Positions 16,681 through 25,956 of a stretch of 64,000 nucleotides of DNA are shown piece by piece. Source of the DNA: Streptomyces niveus. GTDB taxonomy: Bacteria; Actinomycetota; Actinomycetes; Streptomycetales; Streptomycetaceae. Every line of letters begins with the position of its first letter. The first letter of the stretch is position 1. The translations under genes and the position numbers were made by a program. The DNA lies in NCBI RefSeq assembly GCF_002009175.1, contig NZ_CP018047.1, forward strand, positions 2,790,001 through 2,854,000, in the 5' to 3' direction. The notes beneath the pieces were generated by a model that was not told the origin of the DNA, searched no databases, and saw only the letters and a program-made list of their open reading frames with translations.

Positions 16681-16821
16681 CACACGCTTCTCCATCGTCG
16701 CCGATTCCCTGCCCATGACCTTTAAGAACACCCATACCGGTTCGTCCGGTTCCACATCGGACCTAGATGTGTGCAACGCCACTCGCACTCCGGGATGTAC
16801 ACGAGCGGCGCTTCTGTCAGC

Positions 16822-16851
16822 CCCGGGGCGCGCGTCACACAGCGCCCCGGG
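16822..16851 (-). terminator. Hairpin downstream of the 116-residue protein gene
   Basis: CCCGGGGCGC (16822-16831) and GCGCCCCGGG (16842-16851) form a perfect 10-bp stem with a 10-nt loop. It lies between the stop at 16926 and the transpeptidase gene. Confidence 0.6.
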
Positions 16852-16925
16852 AACAAGGGTGTCACGCCCGCGGACCTAATCCCGCCGGGGCGTCCGATCT
16901 CCCCACCGCCGACACCGTCGACACG

Positions 16926-17276
16926 TTACCGAGCGGCGTCCACGTCACCATTGTCACCTTCCGCCTCGTCGTACTCGTCCAGATCCCATTCCACGGTCTC
17001 GGGGTCGTAGTCGATCCGCTCACTGCTCCACGACGCCTGGACCAGCTCCACCCCGGGTACCTCGCCGACCAGATCCGACGGCTCCACGAGATACGCCAGG
17101 GCCTCGGCCCCGTCTTCCCCCACCGCCGACCTCGCATGCCCGCGTTCCTCGTCCGGCATGGAACCGTCCGACGCGATACGGGTCAGCGCGGCGGCGGTCA
17201 GCGCCCGCGGATCGTCGATCTCCAGCACCAATTCCACGTGCAGACGGACAAAGCGGGATGTCTCAGGAGTGCTCAT
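16926..17276 (-). CDS. Conserved acidic protein of unknown function
   Basis: 116 residues, strongly acidic, no signal or membrane segment. The N-terminal half alternates hydrophobic and polar residues (FVRLHVELVLEIDDP) as in a beta strand, and the C-terminus is an acidic tail (EWDLDEYDEAEGDNGD). Start ATG 17276 is chosen because upstream reading in frame is non-coding antisense of the LAETG gene. No ribosome site is obvious; the message may be leaderless. Divergent from the LAETG protein gene. No function assigned. Confidence 0.65.
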   Translation of the reverse strand: MSTPETSRFVRLHVELVLEIDDPRALTAAALTRIASDGSMPDEERGHARSAVGEDGAEALAYLVEPSDLVGEVPGVELVQASWSSERIDYDPETVEWDLDEYDEAEGDNGDVDAAR

Positions 17277-17384
17277 AACCGGAGAGTAGGCCCCCCGCCC
17301 CATGCGACTTTCCCGCGACCCGCTGCTTTCACTAGCATCAGCGCACCCAGCCAATTCGGCGTTTTCCCAAGGGAGATCGATTAC

Positions 17385-17660
17385 GTGTACGTGTCCGTAC
17401 GCCGACCGCTGCTCACGGCCGTAGCCGCCGGAATCCTGCTCTGCGCCATGTGGTTCGTCCCCTCGGCGAACGCCACCAGCGAGCAGAGCACGGATAAGCA
17501 GCAGTCCGCCGCAGCCGACCAGGAGAGCTCGGCCGGGCTCACCCTCGCCGAGACGGGAGCGGGCGTGGACACCACGCCCTACCTGATCGCCGGGACGGCG
17601 TTCGTCTGTGTGGGGGCGGCTTTCGTCGCGCACTCACGCAGAGGAGCGTCCGCGCTCTGA
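17385..17660 (+). CDS. Small LAETG cell-wall-anchored protein
   Basis: 91 residues: secretion signal (basic VRRP, hydrophobic LLTAVAAGILLCAMWFV, cleavage near SANA), a short Gln/Ser/Ala linker of about 35 residues, then a sortase sorting signal LAETGAG, a hydrophobic helix (YLIAGTAFVCVGAAFV) and a basic tail HSRRG. LAxTG is the class E sortase signal of streptomycetes, so the mature product of about 40 residues would be covalently attached to peptidoglycan. GGGAG lies 10 nt before GTG 17385; GTG 17391 is an alternative. Confidence 0.75.
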   Translation: MYVSVRRPLLTAVAAGILLCAMWFVPSANATSEQSTDKQQSAAADQESSAGLTLAETGAGVDTTPYLIAGTAFVCVGAAFVAHSRRGASAL

Positions 17661-17681
17661 CGCGGCGGTAAAGCAAACAAA

Positions 17682-17710
17682 GGGGGCCGCCCGGCTGTCG
17701 GGCGGCCCCC
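17682..17710. terminator. Strong bidirectional terminator between LAETG gene and hutH
   Basis: GGGGGCCGCCCG (17682-17693), 5-nt loop, CGGGCGGCCCCC (17699-17710): a perfect 12-bp stem between convergent genes, followed by TT on the + strand and preceded by an A-rich stretch serving as the U-tract for the opposite direction. Confidence 0.9.
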
Positions 17711-17726
17711 TTCACGTATCCGGTAC

Positions 17727-19274
17727 TCAGGCCAGCGGGCCGGTCACCGGCTCCACCGCCGCCACCAGCCGGCCCTCGCGGACGAAGGCGTCGGCCGCCG
17801 CGAGATCCGGGGCCAGGAACCGGTCGGGACCCGGACCCTCTATCCCCGCCGAACGCAGCGCCTCGATCACGGCGAGCGAGGCGGGCGCGGGCATCAGACC
17901 CGTACGCAGCTCGATCGCACGGGTCGCCGCGTACAGCTCGACGGCGACGACGCGGGTCAGATTCCCGACGGCCGTACGGAGCTTGCGCGCCGCCGACCAT
18001 CCCATGGACACGTGGTCCTCCTGCATCGCCGACGACGGGATGGAGTCGACGGACGCCGGAACGGCCAGCCGCTTCATCTCGCTGACCAGCGCGGCCTGTG
18101 TGTACTGGGCGATCATCAGCCCCGAGTCGACACCGGGGTCGTCCGCGAGGAAGGCGGGCAGACCGTGCGAACGGTTCTTGTCGAGCAGCCGGTCCGTGCG
18201 GCGCTCGGCGATGGAGCCGAGGTCGGCGGCGACGATCGCGAGGAAGTCCAGGACGTACGCGACGGGGGCGCCGTGGAAGTTGCCGTTGGACTCCACGCGC
18301 CCATCGGCCAGCACCACCGGGTTGTCGACGGAGGAGGCCAGTTCGCGGTCCGCGACGATCCGGGCGTACGCGAGGGTGTCCCGGCCCGCGCCGGCGACCT
18401 GCGGGGCGCAGCGCACGGAGTACGCGTCCTGCACCCGGGGCGCGGCGTCCTCCTGGAAGTGCCCGGTCAGCCCGGACCCGGCGAGCACCCGCAGCATGTT
18501 GTCGGCGCTGGCGCCCTGGCCGGGGTGCGGGCGGATGGCGTGCAGCTCGGGGGCGAGGACCTTGTCCGTACCGAGCAAGGCCTCCAGGGTCAGCGCGGCA
18601 GTGATGTCGGCGGAGGTGTAGAGCCGCTGGAGATCGGCGAGCGCCATGACCAGCATGCCGAGCATGCCGTCGGTGCCGTTGAGGAGCGCGAGCCCCTCCT
18701 TCTCCCGCAGCTCCAGGGGCTTGATGCCGTGCGCGGCCAGCAGCTCGCCCGCGGGCTTCAGGACGCCGTCCGGTCCCTCCGCGTCGCCCTCTCCCATCAG
18801 CGTCAGCGCGCAGTGGGAGAGGGGCGCGAGGTCGCCGGAGCAGCCGAGGGAGCCGTACTCGTGGACGACGGGCGTGATCCCGGCGTTCAGTACGTCCGCC
18901 ATGGTCTGCGCGACCAGCGGTCGTACGCCGGTGTGCCCGGAGGCGACGGTCTTGAGCCGCAGGAACATCAGCGCGCGCACGACCTCGCGCTCGACGCGGG
19001 GGCCCATGCCGGCGGCGTGCGACCGCACGATGTTGCGCTGGAGCCGCCCGCGCAGGTCCGGGCCGATGGCACGGCTGGCGAGCGCGCCGAAGCCGGTGGA
19101 GACGCCGTACACGGGCTCGGGCTTGGCGGCGAGCGCGTCGACGATCTCGCGGGCGGCGGCGAGGGCGGAGAGGGCGTCGGCGGAGAGCTCGACGCGGGCG
19201 TTGCCGCGGGCGACGGCGACGACGTCCTCGGCGGTGGTGCCGGCCGGCCCCACGACGACAGTGTGCATATCCAT
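17727..19274 (-). CDS. hutH: Histidine ammonia-lyase
   Basis: Converts histidine to urocanate and ammonia, first step of histidine utilisation. 515 residues of the MIO-enzyme family; conserved GVSTGFGALASR (about 57-68) and the MIO site are present. The MIO triad reads Cys145-Ser146-Gly147 in GSLGCSGDLAPLSH, not the common Ala-Ser-Gly; I recall Cys in streptomycete enzymes, so it should still cyclise. Start ATG 19274. No other hut gene is adjacent. Confidence 0.93.
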   Translation of the reverse strand: MDMHTVVVGPAGTTAEDVVAVARGNARVELSADALSALAAAREIVDALAAKPEPVYGVSTGFGALASRAIGPDLRGRLQRNIVRSHAAGMGPRVEREVVRALMFLRLKTVASGHTGVRPLVAQTMADVLNAGITPVVHEYGSLGCSGDLAPLSHCALTLMGEGDAEGPDGVLKPAGELLAAHGIKPLELREKEGLALLNGTDGMLGMLVMALADLQRLYTSADITAALTLEALLGTDKVLAPELHAIRPHPGQGASADNMLRVLAGSGLTGHFQEDAAPRVQDAYSVRCAPQVAGAGRDTLAYARIVADRELASSVDNPVVLADGRVESNGNFHGAPVAYVLDFLAIVAADLGSIAERRTDRLLDKNRSHGLPAFLADDPGVDSGLMIAQYTQAALVSEMKRLAVPASVDSIPSSAMQEDHVSMGWSAARKLRTAVGNLTRVVAVELYAATRAIELRTGLMPAPASLAVIEALRSAGIEGPGPDRFLAPDLAAADAFVREGRLVAAVEPVTGPLA

Positions 19275-19774
19275 ATTCAGGAGCGTACGGATTGAAACTC
19301 AACGTGTCACTAGGCGGGGTTGGCTGGTGCGGGTCGACCTGCGGGCCGTTTCGGCCTCAATCGCCGGCCGGGCTCGGTTGGTGCGGGTCGGGGCCGTGGG
19401 CCGCTCCGGGGTCATGCCCGGACGGCGTGATTTACGGCGCGTGCACCGCTCGTTGGACCCGGGGGAATCAGGCTCCCCACGCGCCACAAATCAGCCTGAG
19501 TGTCCGGCCACGACCCCTGCGCGCCCCCCTTCCAACCCGCGGGAGGGGGACGTTTTGGTCTGTGCGGGTGTCGTGACGGCGTGAGGGGGGCGGGGTCGCA
19601 GGAGGGGTGTGTTCGGACACTCAGGCTGATTTGTGGCGCGTGAACAAGGTGGGTCAGCAGGTCCAACGAGCGTTGCACGCGCCGTAAATCACGCCGTCCG
19701 GACACACCCCTCCGGAGGCCCCGAACCCCGACCACGACCGACAACCGCAACCCGGACACCCCCGGAGGGACCCG
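19275..19774. other. 500-bp non-coding interval with inverted-repeat element
   Basis: No convincing gene. It holds one dispersed palindromic repeat copy (CCTCAATCGCCGGCCGGGCT at 19355-19374) and a large inverted repeat at 19418-19701, described separately. Short open frames here run straight through repeat arms and are judged spurious. Confidence 0.7.
19418..19701. repeat. Large inverted-repeat element (about 90-bp arms)
   Basis: Left arm 19418-19507 and right arm about 19614-19701 are reverse complements. The outer 42 nt (starting CCGGACGGCGTGATTTACGG) match with one mismatch, and the inner 26 nt (GCGCCACAAATCAGCCTGAG then TGTCCG) match perfectly. Between them in each arm is an unmatched 20-21 nt segment. 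A 106-nt centre with G-runs and C-runs separates the arms. Could be a MITE-like element, two opposed copies of a dispersed repeat, or a very long RNA hairpin. No transposase frame. Confidence 0.75.
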
Positions 19775-20941
19775 TCACCCCGACCCCCGCGTCATCCCCC
19801 GGAACCGCCTCCGCTCCCCCGACGGCGCCCCCGACGGCGCCCTCGGTGGCTCGTCCGCCAGGCGGACCACCCCGCCGTCCCGCCCCGCCACCACCGGCCC
19901 CACCGACCGCGCCGCCTTCGCGCGGTACTGCGCCGCGTCCGCGAGGCGGAACAGCCGGCGGGCCGACGGCAGCGGCCCGATCGGATCCCCCGTCGACGCG
20001 ACCCCGCACGCCACCCCCTCGCCCAGCTCCAACTCCGCGGCCCGGCGGCAGAGTTCGTCCGCGACCTCCACCACGGCGTCCGACGGCGGCCCCACCGTCA
20101 GCAGACAGAACTCGTCGCCGCCCAGCCGCGCGGCCAGCGCCCCCGGCAGCCGCGCCCCGCAGACGGAGAGCAGCGAGCCGAATCGTTCCAGCAGCCGGTC
20201 ACCCACCGCGTGCCCGTGCGTGTCGTTCACCCGCTTGAGGCCGTTGAGGTCGCAGACGACCAGGCTGACGACCGACCCGTCCCCGCGGTGCCGCGCGACC
20301 GCCTCGTCGAGGCGCGCGTCCACCGCGCGGCGGTTCGCCAGGCCCGTCAGCGGGTCCGTGAAGGCCAGCCGGCGGACCTCTTCGAGCCGTTCCGTCTGCG
20401 CGATCCCCGACGCCACGACCGACGCGATGACGGTCGCGAAATCCGCGTCGTCGCGGCCGAAGACCGGCTCGCCGAGCCGCCTCGCCACGTACAGCTCCCC
20501 CCACGCCCGCCCGTGCAGCACGATCGGCGCGACCACGCAGCACCCCCGGCCGCGCCGGCGCAGCGCGGCGACCCGCTGGTGGCAGTAGCCGGGCTCACCG
20601 GCGGCGGTGGCGGGGCCCTCGACCGTCTCGACCCAGGCGTTCGGCTCGCCGCCGCCCGCCCAGCGCTCGTGCAGGAACTCCGCGATCTCGGGGAACCGGT
20701 GCACGGGGTACGACTCGTCCTCGGGGAACTCCTCCTCCCCCTCCGCCAGGTCCCCCGCGTTCACCAGGACCTTGAGCTGCCCCAGGTCCCGCTCCCACAC
20801 GGAGAGCGCGGCGAAGCTGCCGGCCAGCGCGTCGCGCGCGCCGAGCGCGGCGGCCCGCCAGGAGTCGTTCGAGGTCTGTGCCGAGGCCATGGCCTGCGCG
20901 AGTTCCACCACGGCGCGTAGCCGCGCGTCCTCTCCCATCAC
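19775..20941 (-). CDS. GAF-GGDEF diguanylate cyclase
   Basis: Makes the second messenger cyclic di-GMP. 388 residues: N-terminal GAF sensor (about 10-175) and a GGDEF domain (about 190-345) with the intact catalytic motif RLGGDEF around residue 272 and the DPLTGLANRR entry motif. An inhibitory RxxD upstream of GGDEF is not seen, so product inhibition through the I-site may be absent. No EAL domain and no membrane helix, so it is cytoplasmic. The layout matches the streptomycete GAF-GGDEF protein I know as CdgE, but the name was not verified. The C-terminal 45 residues are Gly/Arg/Pro-rich. Confidence 0.85.
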   Translation of the reverse strand: MMGEDARLRAVVELAQAMASAQTSNDSWRAAALGARDALAGSFAALSVWERDLGQLKVLVNAGDLAEGEEEFPEDESYPVHRFPEIAEFLHERWAGGGEPNAWVETVEGPATAAGEPGYCHQRVAALRRRGRGCCVVAPIVLHGRAWGELYVARRLGEPVFGRDDADFATVIASVVASGIAQTERLEEVRRLAFTDPLTGLANRRAVDARLDEAVARHRGDGSVVSLVVCDLNGLKRVNDTHGHAVGDRLLERFGSLLSVCGARLPGALAARLGGDEFCLLTVGPPSDAVVEVADELCRRAAELELGEGVACGVASTGDPIGPLPSARRLFRLADAAQYRAKAARSVGPVVAGRDGGVVRLADEPPRAPSGAPSGERRRFRGMTRGSG

Positions 20942-21018
20942 TCCACCTTAGGGCGCTTTGGGGTGATTTGATCACTCGGAGCGAGGCGTCATCACACTCC
21001 GTACACAGAACCTGCGGA

Positions 21019-21831
21019 CTACTCGCCCGGCCACTGCGGCTTCCGCTTCTCGTTGAACGCGGCGACACCCTCCGTACGGTCCCCGGAGAAGGCCACCGAA
21101 CGCCACGCCGCGTCCTCGACCTCCAGACCGGCCCGCAGGTCCAGCCCGTGCCCCAGCCGCAGCGCGCGCTTCGCCGCCCGGAGTCCGACCGGCGAGTTCG
21201 CGGCGATACGGGAGGCCAGCGCCAGCGCCTCGTCGCGGTCGGCCCCTTCGGCGGCCAGCTGGTCGACCAGGCCCAGCTCGTGCGCCTCGGAGGCCTCCAA
21301 CCGCCGTGCGGTGAAGATGAGTTCGGCGGCGCGGGCGGCCCCGACGCGGCGCGGCAGCAGTTGCGTACCGCCGCCGCCGGGGATCACGCCCACGGATACC
21401 TCGGGCAGCCCGACGACCGCCGTCGGGTCGGCGACGATCAGGTCGCAGGAGAGCGCCAGCTCGAACCCGCCGCCGAGGGCGAAGCCGTGCACGGCGGCGA
21501 CGGTCGGCATCGGGAGCTCCAGGACGCCGGTGTAGGCGGCGCGGGCGGTCGGCCGCTGCCGTACCAGCTCGGCGTCGCTCAGCGAGTTCCGCTCCTTGAG
21601 GTCCGCGCCGACACAGAAGGCCCGCGCGTGGGTCGAGGTGAGGACGGTTACCCGGACCTCCCGGTCCGCGCCGAGCGCCGCGCAGGCCGCGCCGATGGAG
21701 CGGGCCATCTCCGTCGAGACCGCGTTCATGGCCTTGGGCCGGTCGAGCACCAGCTCGGCCACATGCCCGTGCCTGCGTACCGCGACGAATTCCCCGAACC
21801 GCTGATCACTCTCCGCGCCCACCGCACCCAC
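21019..21831 (-). CDS. Enoyl-CoA hydratase/isomerase family protein
   Basis: About 270 residues of the crotonase fold. Oxyanion-hole segments are HARAFCVGADLKER and HGFALGGGFELAL; the catalytic Glu pair is represented by the GGFELALS and LPEVSVGVIPGGGG regions. Likely a hydratase in fatty-acid or branched-chain acyl-CoA degradation. Start ambiguous: GTG 21831 follows GGGAAG by 3 nt, GTG 21822 by 12 nt. A near-perfect palindrome at 21841-21858 directly upstream suggests control by a TetR-type repressor. Downstream of the adenylate cyclase gene but separated by the palindrome. Confidence 0.87.
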   Translation of the reverse strand: MGAVGAESDQRFGEFVAVRRHGHVAELVLDRPKAMNAVSTEMARSIGAACAALGADREVRVTVLTSTHARAFCVGADLKERNSLSDAELVRQRPTARAAYTGVLELPMPTVAAVHGFALGGGFELALSCDLIVADPTAVVGLPEVSVGVIPGGGGTQLLPRRVGAARAAELIFTARRLEASEAHELGLVDQLAAEGADRDEALALASRIAANSPVGLRAAKRALRLGHGLDLRAGLEVEDAAWRSVAFSGDRTEGVAAFNEKRKPQWPGE

Positions 21832-21840
21832 CCGCTTCCC

Positions 21841-21858
21841 GGTTAACGATCGTTGACC
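21841..21858 (-). promoter_or_regulatory. TetR-type palindromic operator upstream of enoyl-CoA hydratase gene
   Basis: GGTTAACGATCGTTGACC: the central 10 bp AACGATCGTT are perfectly self-complementary and the outer GGT/ACC also pair, with one mismatch in each half. It starts 10 nt upstream of the gene. AACG-type palindromes are usual targets of TetR repressors of acyl-CoA metabolism; the cognate protein is not identified here. Confidence 0.55.
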
Positions 21859-21878
21859 GGGATCATAGGCGGCGCCCG

Positions 21879-23042
21879 TCAGCCGCCGGGCTTGGGCCGC
21901 CTCGTCAGGAGCCAGGGCTCCACGACGCCGAGCCCGCGCACCGGCCGCTGCCACATGGGCTGTATGGCGAAGCGGTACGAGGGCGGCTCCTCGCCCGCCT
22001 TCTCCGCGGTCGCGGCCACCTCCGCGGCCTCGGCCTCGGAGGCCGGGGTGTCACCTGTGCGGATCAGCTCCTCCGCGAGCGCGCCGTCGACCAGGACGGC
22101 GTCCTTGGGAGCTATCGAGGTGAGCCGGCTCGCCAGATTCACCGTGTTGCCGAACACGTCGCCCATCCGGGTGGTGACGGTGCCGAACGCGATGCCGACG
22201 CGCAGCGCGGGCATCGACTCGTCGTGCGTCATGGTCTCGATGAGCCGCAGCGCGATCTCCGCGGCCGTACCCGCGTCGTCCGCCGCGTACAGGACCTCGT
22301 CGCCGAGCGTCTTGATGAGCCGGCCGCCGTGCGCGGCCACGAGGTCGGCGCAGGTCGTCTCGAACGCCTCGACCAGTTCGCCGAGCTCCTCCTCCTCCAG
22401 GCGGCGGGTCAGCCGGGTGAACCCGACGAGGTCGGCGAAGCCGACGGCGAGACGGCGGTCCACCATCTCCTCGTCGTCGGCGGCCTGGACGACACGTCCG
22501 GTGGCGGCGGCGAGCTGGCGCCGCCACACGTACACCAGGAACTCCTCCAGCTCCGGGAGCAACAGCTCGACCAGGGGATACGTGACCTCGGTCCGTGTCA
22601 TCCCGGGCTCGGGCGGCTCCGTGAGGCCGGCGAGGAAGGAATCGATCTGCCACTCCGCCAGGCGGGCGGTGGTCTGTCCGGTCGAGCGGGCGACCTGGAT
22701 CGCCATCGGCTCGCTCAGCAGACCGGCCTCGACGAGACCGGCGAGGCGCCGCAGCGCGAGGACGTCGGCCTCGGTGAGGGCCCGTGCCTGGCCGATGTCC
22801 GCGAAGCCCATGGCCCGCCAGAAGCGGGACGCGAGGTCCATCGAGACACCGGCGGTGCGGGCGGCCTGGAAGGGGGTGTAGCGGCGCTCGGCGCCGAGAA
22901 TCAGCTGTTCGAGCCGGATGGCCAGGGGGTCGTCGGTGGGCTCGGCCGTGTGGTCGACGGCGTGGTGCGGAGTGGGGTGACCGGAGGAGTCCGACGGCGG
23001 CTTTTCGTCCCCACCACCGGAGGTCGTGTCGTCGACCGTCAC
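21879..23042 (-). CDS. cya: Class III adenylate cyclase
   Basis: Makes cAMP, which in S. coelicolor is needed for germination and development; the gene corresponds in my recollection to SCO4928 cya. 387 residues: a MerR-like/HTH-like N-terminal sensor region (about 40-140), linker, then the cyclase homology domain (about 195-385). Metal-binding D204 ([10 protein letters not shown]) and D248 (TLGDEVLY) are present, as is K244 in the adenine-selecting position. Soluble, no membrane helix. GTG 23042 is preceded by a perfect AGGAGG 6 nt away; longer upstream reading is Arg/Pro-rich and non-coding. Confidence 0.93.
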   Translation of the reverse strand: MTVDDTTSGGGDEKPPSDSSGHPTPHHAVDHTAEPTDDPLAIRLEQLILGAERRYTPFQAARTAGVSMDLASRFWRAMGFADIGQARALTEADVLALRRLAGLVEAGLLSEPMAIQVARSTGQTTARLAEWQIDSFLAGLTEPPEPGMTRTEVTYPLVELLLPELEEFLVYVWRRQLAAATGRVVQAADDEEMVDRRLAVGFADLVGFTRLTRRLEEEELGELVEAFETTCADLVAAHGGRLIKTLGDEVLYAADDAGTAAEIALRLIETMTHDESMPALRVGIAFGTVTTRMGDVFGNTVNLASRLTSIAPKDAVLVDGALAEELIRTGDTPASEAEAAEVAATAEKAGEEPPSYRFAIQPMWQRPVRGLGVVEPWLLTRRPKPGG

Positions 23043-23284
23043 CAGCCGCCTCCTGCCCGTTCCCTGCGCACTGCCCTGCCGATCTGTCGTGGGTCGCCTC
23101 AACGATACGGCAGGTCGGGGCTGTCGGGGTCGCCTTCGGACGCGGGCATTACGGGTGCTTGACCCGGGGTTCTCCGGGGTGCGGTGCCGCGGCGGCGGAG
23201 CGGGCATTTCAAGCCCGTCCGGCGATTGGGGACACCACCTGCCGGCCCGACCCGGCAGGACGAGACACCGCGGCTCCGGGCGCC
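23043..23284. other. Intergenic region with dispersed repeat copy
   Basis: Between birA and cya. It contains a copy of the palindromic repeat (GCCCGTCCGGCGATTGGGG, inside 23211-23233), preceded by GCGGGCATTTC, which can pair with it to form a hairpin just after the birA stop. No gene seen. Confidence 0.65.
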
Positions 23285-24139
23285 CTACGCCGCACGCAGA
23301 TGCACCACGTCGCCCGCGCCCACCGCCTCCTGTCCGCCGCCCTCCGTCGCGATGACCAGCCGTCCGTCACCGTCGACGGCCACCGCGTCCCCCAGCAGCT
23401 GCCGCTCCCCCGGCAGCTCCGCCCGCACCGGCCGGCCCAGCGTCGCGCAGCCCGCCGCGTACGCCTCCTGGAGTCCCGACGCCGCCGGGTCGCCGTCCGC
23501 GTCCCGCCACGCGCCGTACCAGTGCTCCACGCCGCGCAGCACCGCCCGCAGCAGCGGATCGCGGTCGACGGAGACCGCGTTCGCGAGCGCGAGCGAGCCC
23601 GCGCCGGGGACGGGCAGCTCCGATTCGGTGAGGCTGACGTTCAGGCCGATGCCGACGACCACGGCGTCGTCGCCCGCGCGCTCCGCGAGGATGCCACCCG
23701 CCTTGCGTTCCTCGCCGCCGACCGTCACCAGCAGGTCGTTGGGCCACTTCAGCGCCGTGTCCACGCCCGCGGCTCGTGCGACGGCCGTCGCCACCGCGAC
23801 GCCGGTGAGCAGCGGCAGCCATCCCCAGCGCTCGACGGGTACGTCAGGCCCCGGCCGCAGGAGTACGGAGAGGAACAGCCCGGACCGGGCGGGCGCCGAC
23901 CACTTCCGGTCCAGCCGCCCGCGCCCCCGGGTCTGCTCCTCGGCGACGAGCACCGCGCCCTCCGGGAGCCTGTCGGCGCGGGCGGTGAGGTCGGAGTTGG
24001 TGGAACCCGTCGCCGTGACGACGTCGAGCGAGGTCCACAGGCGCCCCGGCACGATCAGGCCGCGCCGCAGCGCGGTGGTGTTCAGCGGCGGGCGTTCGAG
24101 ATCGGTCCAGCGGCTGCCCGCGGCATTGTGCTCCGTCAT
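23285..24139 (-). CDS. birA: Biotin--[acetyl-CoA carboxylase] ligase
   Basis: Attaches biotin to the carrier domain of acyl-CoA carboxylase. 284 residues, lacking the N-terminal DNA-binding domain of E. coli BirA, so it is a ligase but not a repressor. Catalytic features: biotinyl-AMP loop [23 protein letters not shown] and GIGLNV. ATG 24139 is preferred: a TAGGGT -10 box ends 7 nt upstream, implying a leaderless mRNA; GTG 24148 is in frame but inside that promoter. Divergent from the carboxylase beta-subunit gene, its functional partner. Confidence 0.92.
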   Translation of the reverse strand: MTEHNAAGSRWTDLERPPLNTTALRRGLIVPGRLWTSLDVVTATGSTNSDLTARADRLPEGAVLVAEEQTRGRGRLDRKWSAPARSGLFLSVLLRPGPDVPVERWGWLPLLTGVAVATAVARAAGVDTALKWPNDLLVTVGGEERKAGGILAERAGDDAVVVGIGLNVSLTESELPVPGAGSLALANAVSVDRDPLLRAVLRGVEHWYGAWRDADGDPAASGLQEAYAAGCATLGRPVRAELPGERQLLGDAVAVDGDGRLVIATEGGGQEAVGAGDVVHLRAA

Positions 24140-24343
24140 GCGCGCCACCCTAGGGTCTGCGGTGCGGTCGGGCGCGGTGCGGCGGTGCGGTCGGGCACGG
24201 TGCGGCGGGGCGGGCTTGCGGCCGAGGCGGGTGTGGCCAACGACGCACTGCCGATCGCCGGACCCGCCGATACGCTACGGATCAGTAGCCACACGCCGAG
24301 CCGCAGAAGACAGATCCGCAGACCCGCAGGGAGCCGCATCCCC

Positions 24344-25939
24344 ATGTCCGAGCCGGAAATCGCCCGCGGAACAGAACACAGCCACACCACCGCGGGCAAG
24401 ATCGCGGACCTTCAGCGCCGTATCGAGGAGGCCACGCACGCGGGCTCCGCGCGGGCGGTGGAGAAGCAGCACGCCAAGGGCAAGCTGACGGCCCGCGAGC
24501 GGGTCGAGCTGCTCCTCGACGAGGGGTCGTTCGTCGAACTCGACGAGTTCGCCAGACACCGTTCCACCAATTTCGGGATCGAGAAGAACCGCCCGTACGG
24601 AGACGGTGTCGTCACCGGTTACGGCACGGTCGACGGCCGTCCGGTCTGCGTCTACTCGCAGGACTTCACGATCTTCGGCGGTTCGCTCGGCGAGGTCTAC
24701 GGCGAGAAGATCGTCAAGGTCATGGACTTCGCGCTGAAGACCGGCTGCCCGGTCATCGGCATCAACGACGGCGGCGGCGCCCGTATCCAGGAGGGCGTGG
24801 TCGCCCTCGGCCTGTTCGCCGAGATCTTCCGCCGCAACGTGCACGCGTCGGGCGTCGTCCCGCAGATCAGCCTCATCGTGGGCCCGTGCGCGGGCGGCGC
24901 CGTCTACTCACCGGCGATCACCGACTTCACGGTGATGGTGGACCAGACCTCGCACATGTTCATCACCGGGCCGGACGTCATCAAGACGGTCACCGGGGAG
25001 GACGTCGGCTTCGAGGAGCTGGGCGGGGCACGTACGCACAACACGACGTCAGGCGTCGCGCACCACATGGCCGGTGACGAGAAGGACGCCGTCGAGTACG
25101 TGAAGTCGCTGCTGTCGTACCTGCCGTCGAACAACCTCTCCGAGCCGCCCGCCTTCCCGGAGGTGGCCGAACTGGCGGCCACGGCCGAGGACTTGGAGCT
25201 GGACACGCTCATCCCGGACTCGGCGAACCAGCCGTACGACATGCACACCGCGATCGAGCATGTGCTGGACGACGCCGAATTCCTGGAGACGCAGGCGCTG
25301 TTCGCGCCGAACATCATCACCGGCTTCGGCCGGGTCGAGGGCTATCCGGTCGGCATCGTCGCCAACCAGCCGATGCAGTTCGCGGGTTGTCTGGACATCG
25401 ACGCCTCCGAGAAGGCGGCGCGCTTCGTCCGCACCTGCGACGCGTTCAACATCCCGGTCATCACGTTCGTGGACGTGCCGGGCTTCCTGCCGGGTGTCGA
25501 CCAGGAGTACGGCGGCATCATCAGGCGCGGCGCGAAGCTGATCTACGCGTACGCGGAGGCGACGGTCCCGCTGATCACCGTGATCACCCGCAAGGCGTTC
25601 GGCGGCGCATACGACGTGATGGGCTCCAAGCACCTGGGCGCCGACCTCAATCTGGCCTGGCCGACGGCGCAGATCGCGGTGATGGGCGCACAGGGCGCGG
25701 TCAACATCCTGCACCGGCGCACGATCGCCGCCGCCGAGGACCAGGACGCGACGCGGGCCGGTCTGATCGCGGAGTACGAGGACGCGCTGCTGAACCCGTA
25801 CGTCGCGGCCGAACGCGGCTATGTCGACGCGATCATCATGCCGTCCGAGACGCGGGCGCATCTGGTGAAGGGGCTGCGGCAGTTGCGTACGAAACGGGAG
25901 AGCCTGCCCCCGAAGAAGCACGGCAACATTCCTCTGTAG
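24344..25939 (+). CDS. pccB: Propionyl-CoA carboxylase beta subunit (carboxyltransferase)
   Basis: 531-residue carboxyltransferase that transfers CO2 from carboxybiotin to propionyl-CoA to give (S)-methylmalonyl-CoA. The oxyanion-forming GGARIQEG and [12 protein letters not shown] loops are present. D424 in GGAYDVMG corresponds to D422 of S. coelicolor PccB, the residue known to select propionyl- over acetyl-CoA. The C-terminus [14 protein letters not shown] is typical. ATG 24344 has GGGAG about 10 nt upstream. Forms an operon with the epsilon subunit 17 nt downstream and works with the alpha subunit at 28270. Confidence 0.95.
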   Translation: MSEPEIARGTEHSHTTAGKIADLQRRIEEATHAGSARAVEKQHAKGKLTARERVELLLDEGSFVELDEFARHRSTNFGIEKNRPYGDGVVTGYGTVDGRPVCVYSQDFTIFGGSLGEVYGEKIVKVMDFALKTGCPVIGINDGGGARIQEGVVALGLFAEIFRRNVHASGVVPQISLIVGPCAGGAVYSPAITDFTVMVDQTSHMFITGPDVIKTVTGEDVGFEELGGARTHNTTSGVAHHMAGDEKDAVEYVKSLLSYLPSNNLSEPPAFPEVAELAATAEDLELDTLIPDSANQPYDMHTAIEHVLDDAEFLETQALFAPNIITGFGRVEGYPVGIVANQPMQFAGCLDIDASEKAARFVRTCDAFNIPVITFVDVPGFLPGVDQEYGGIIRRGAKLIYAYAEATVPLITVITRKAFGGAYDVMGSKHLGADLNLAWPTAQIAVMGAQGAVNILHRRTIAAAEDQDATRAGLIAEYEDALLNPYVAAERGYVDAIIMPSETRAHLVKGLRQLRTKRESLPPKKHGNIPL

Positions 25940-25956
25940 GACGGCAGGAGGCCGGA

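Noticed and set aside
19292..19760. Several small open frames in the inverted-repeat interval
   Set aside because: They translate repeat arms on both strands and have no ribosome sites.
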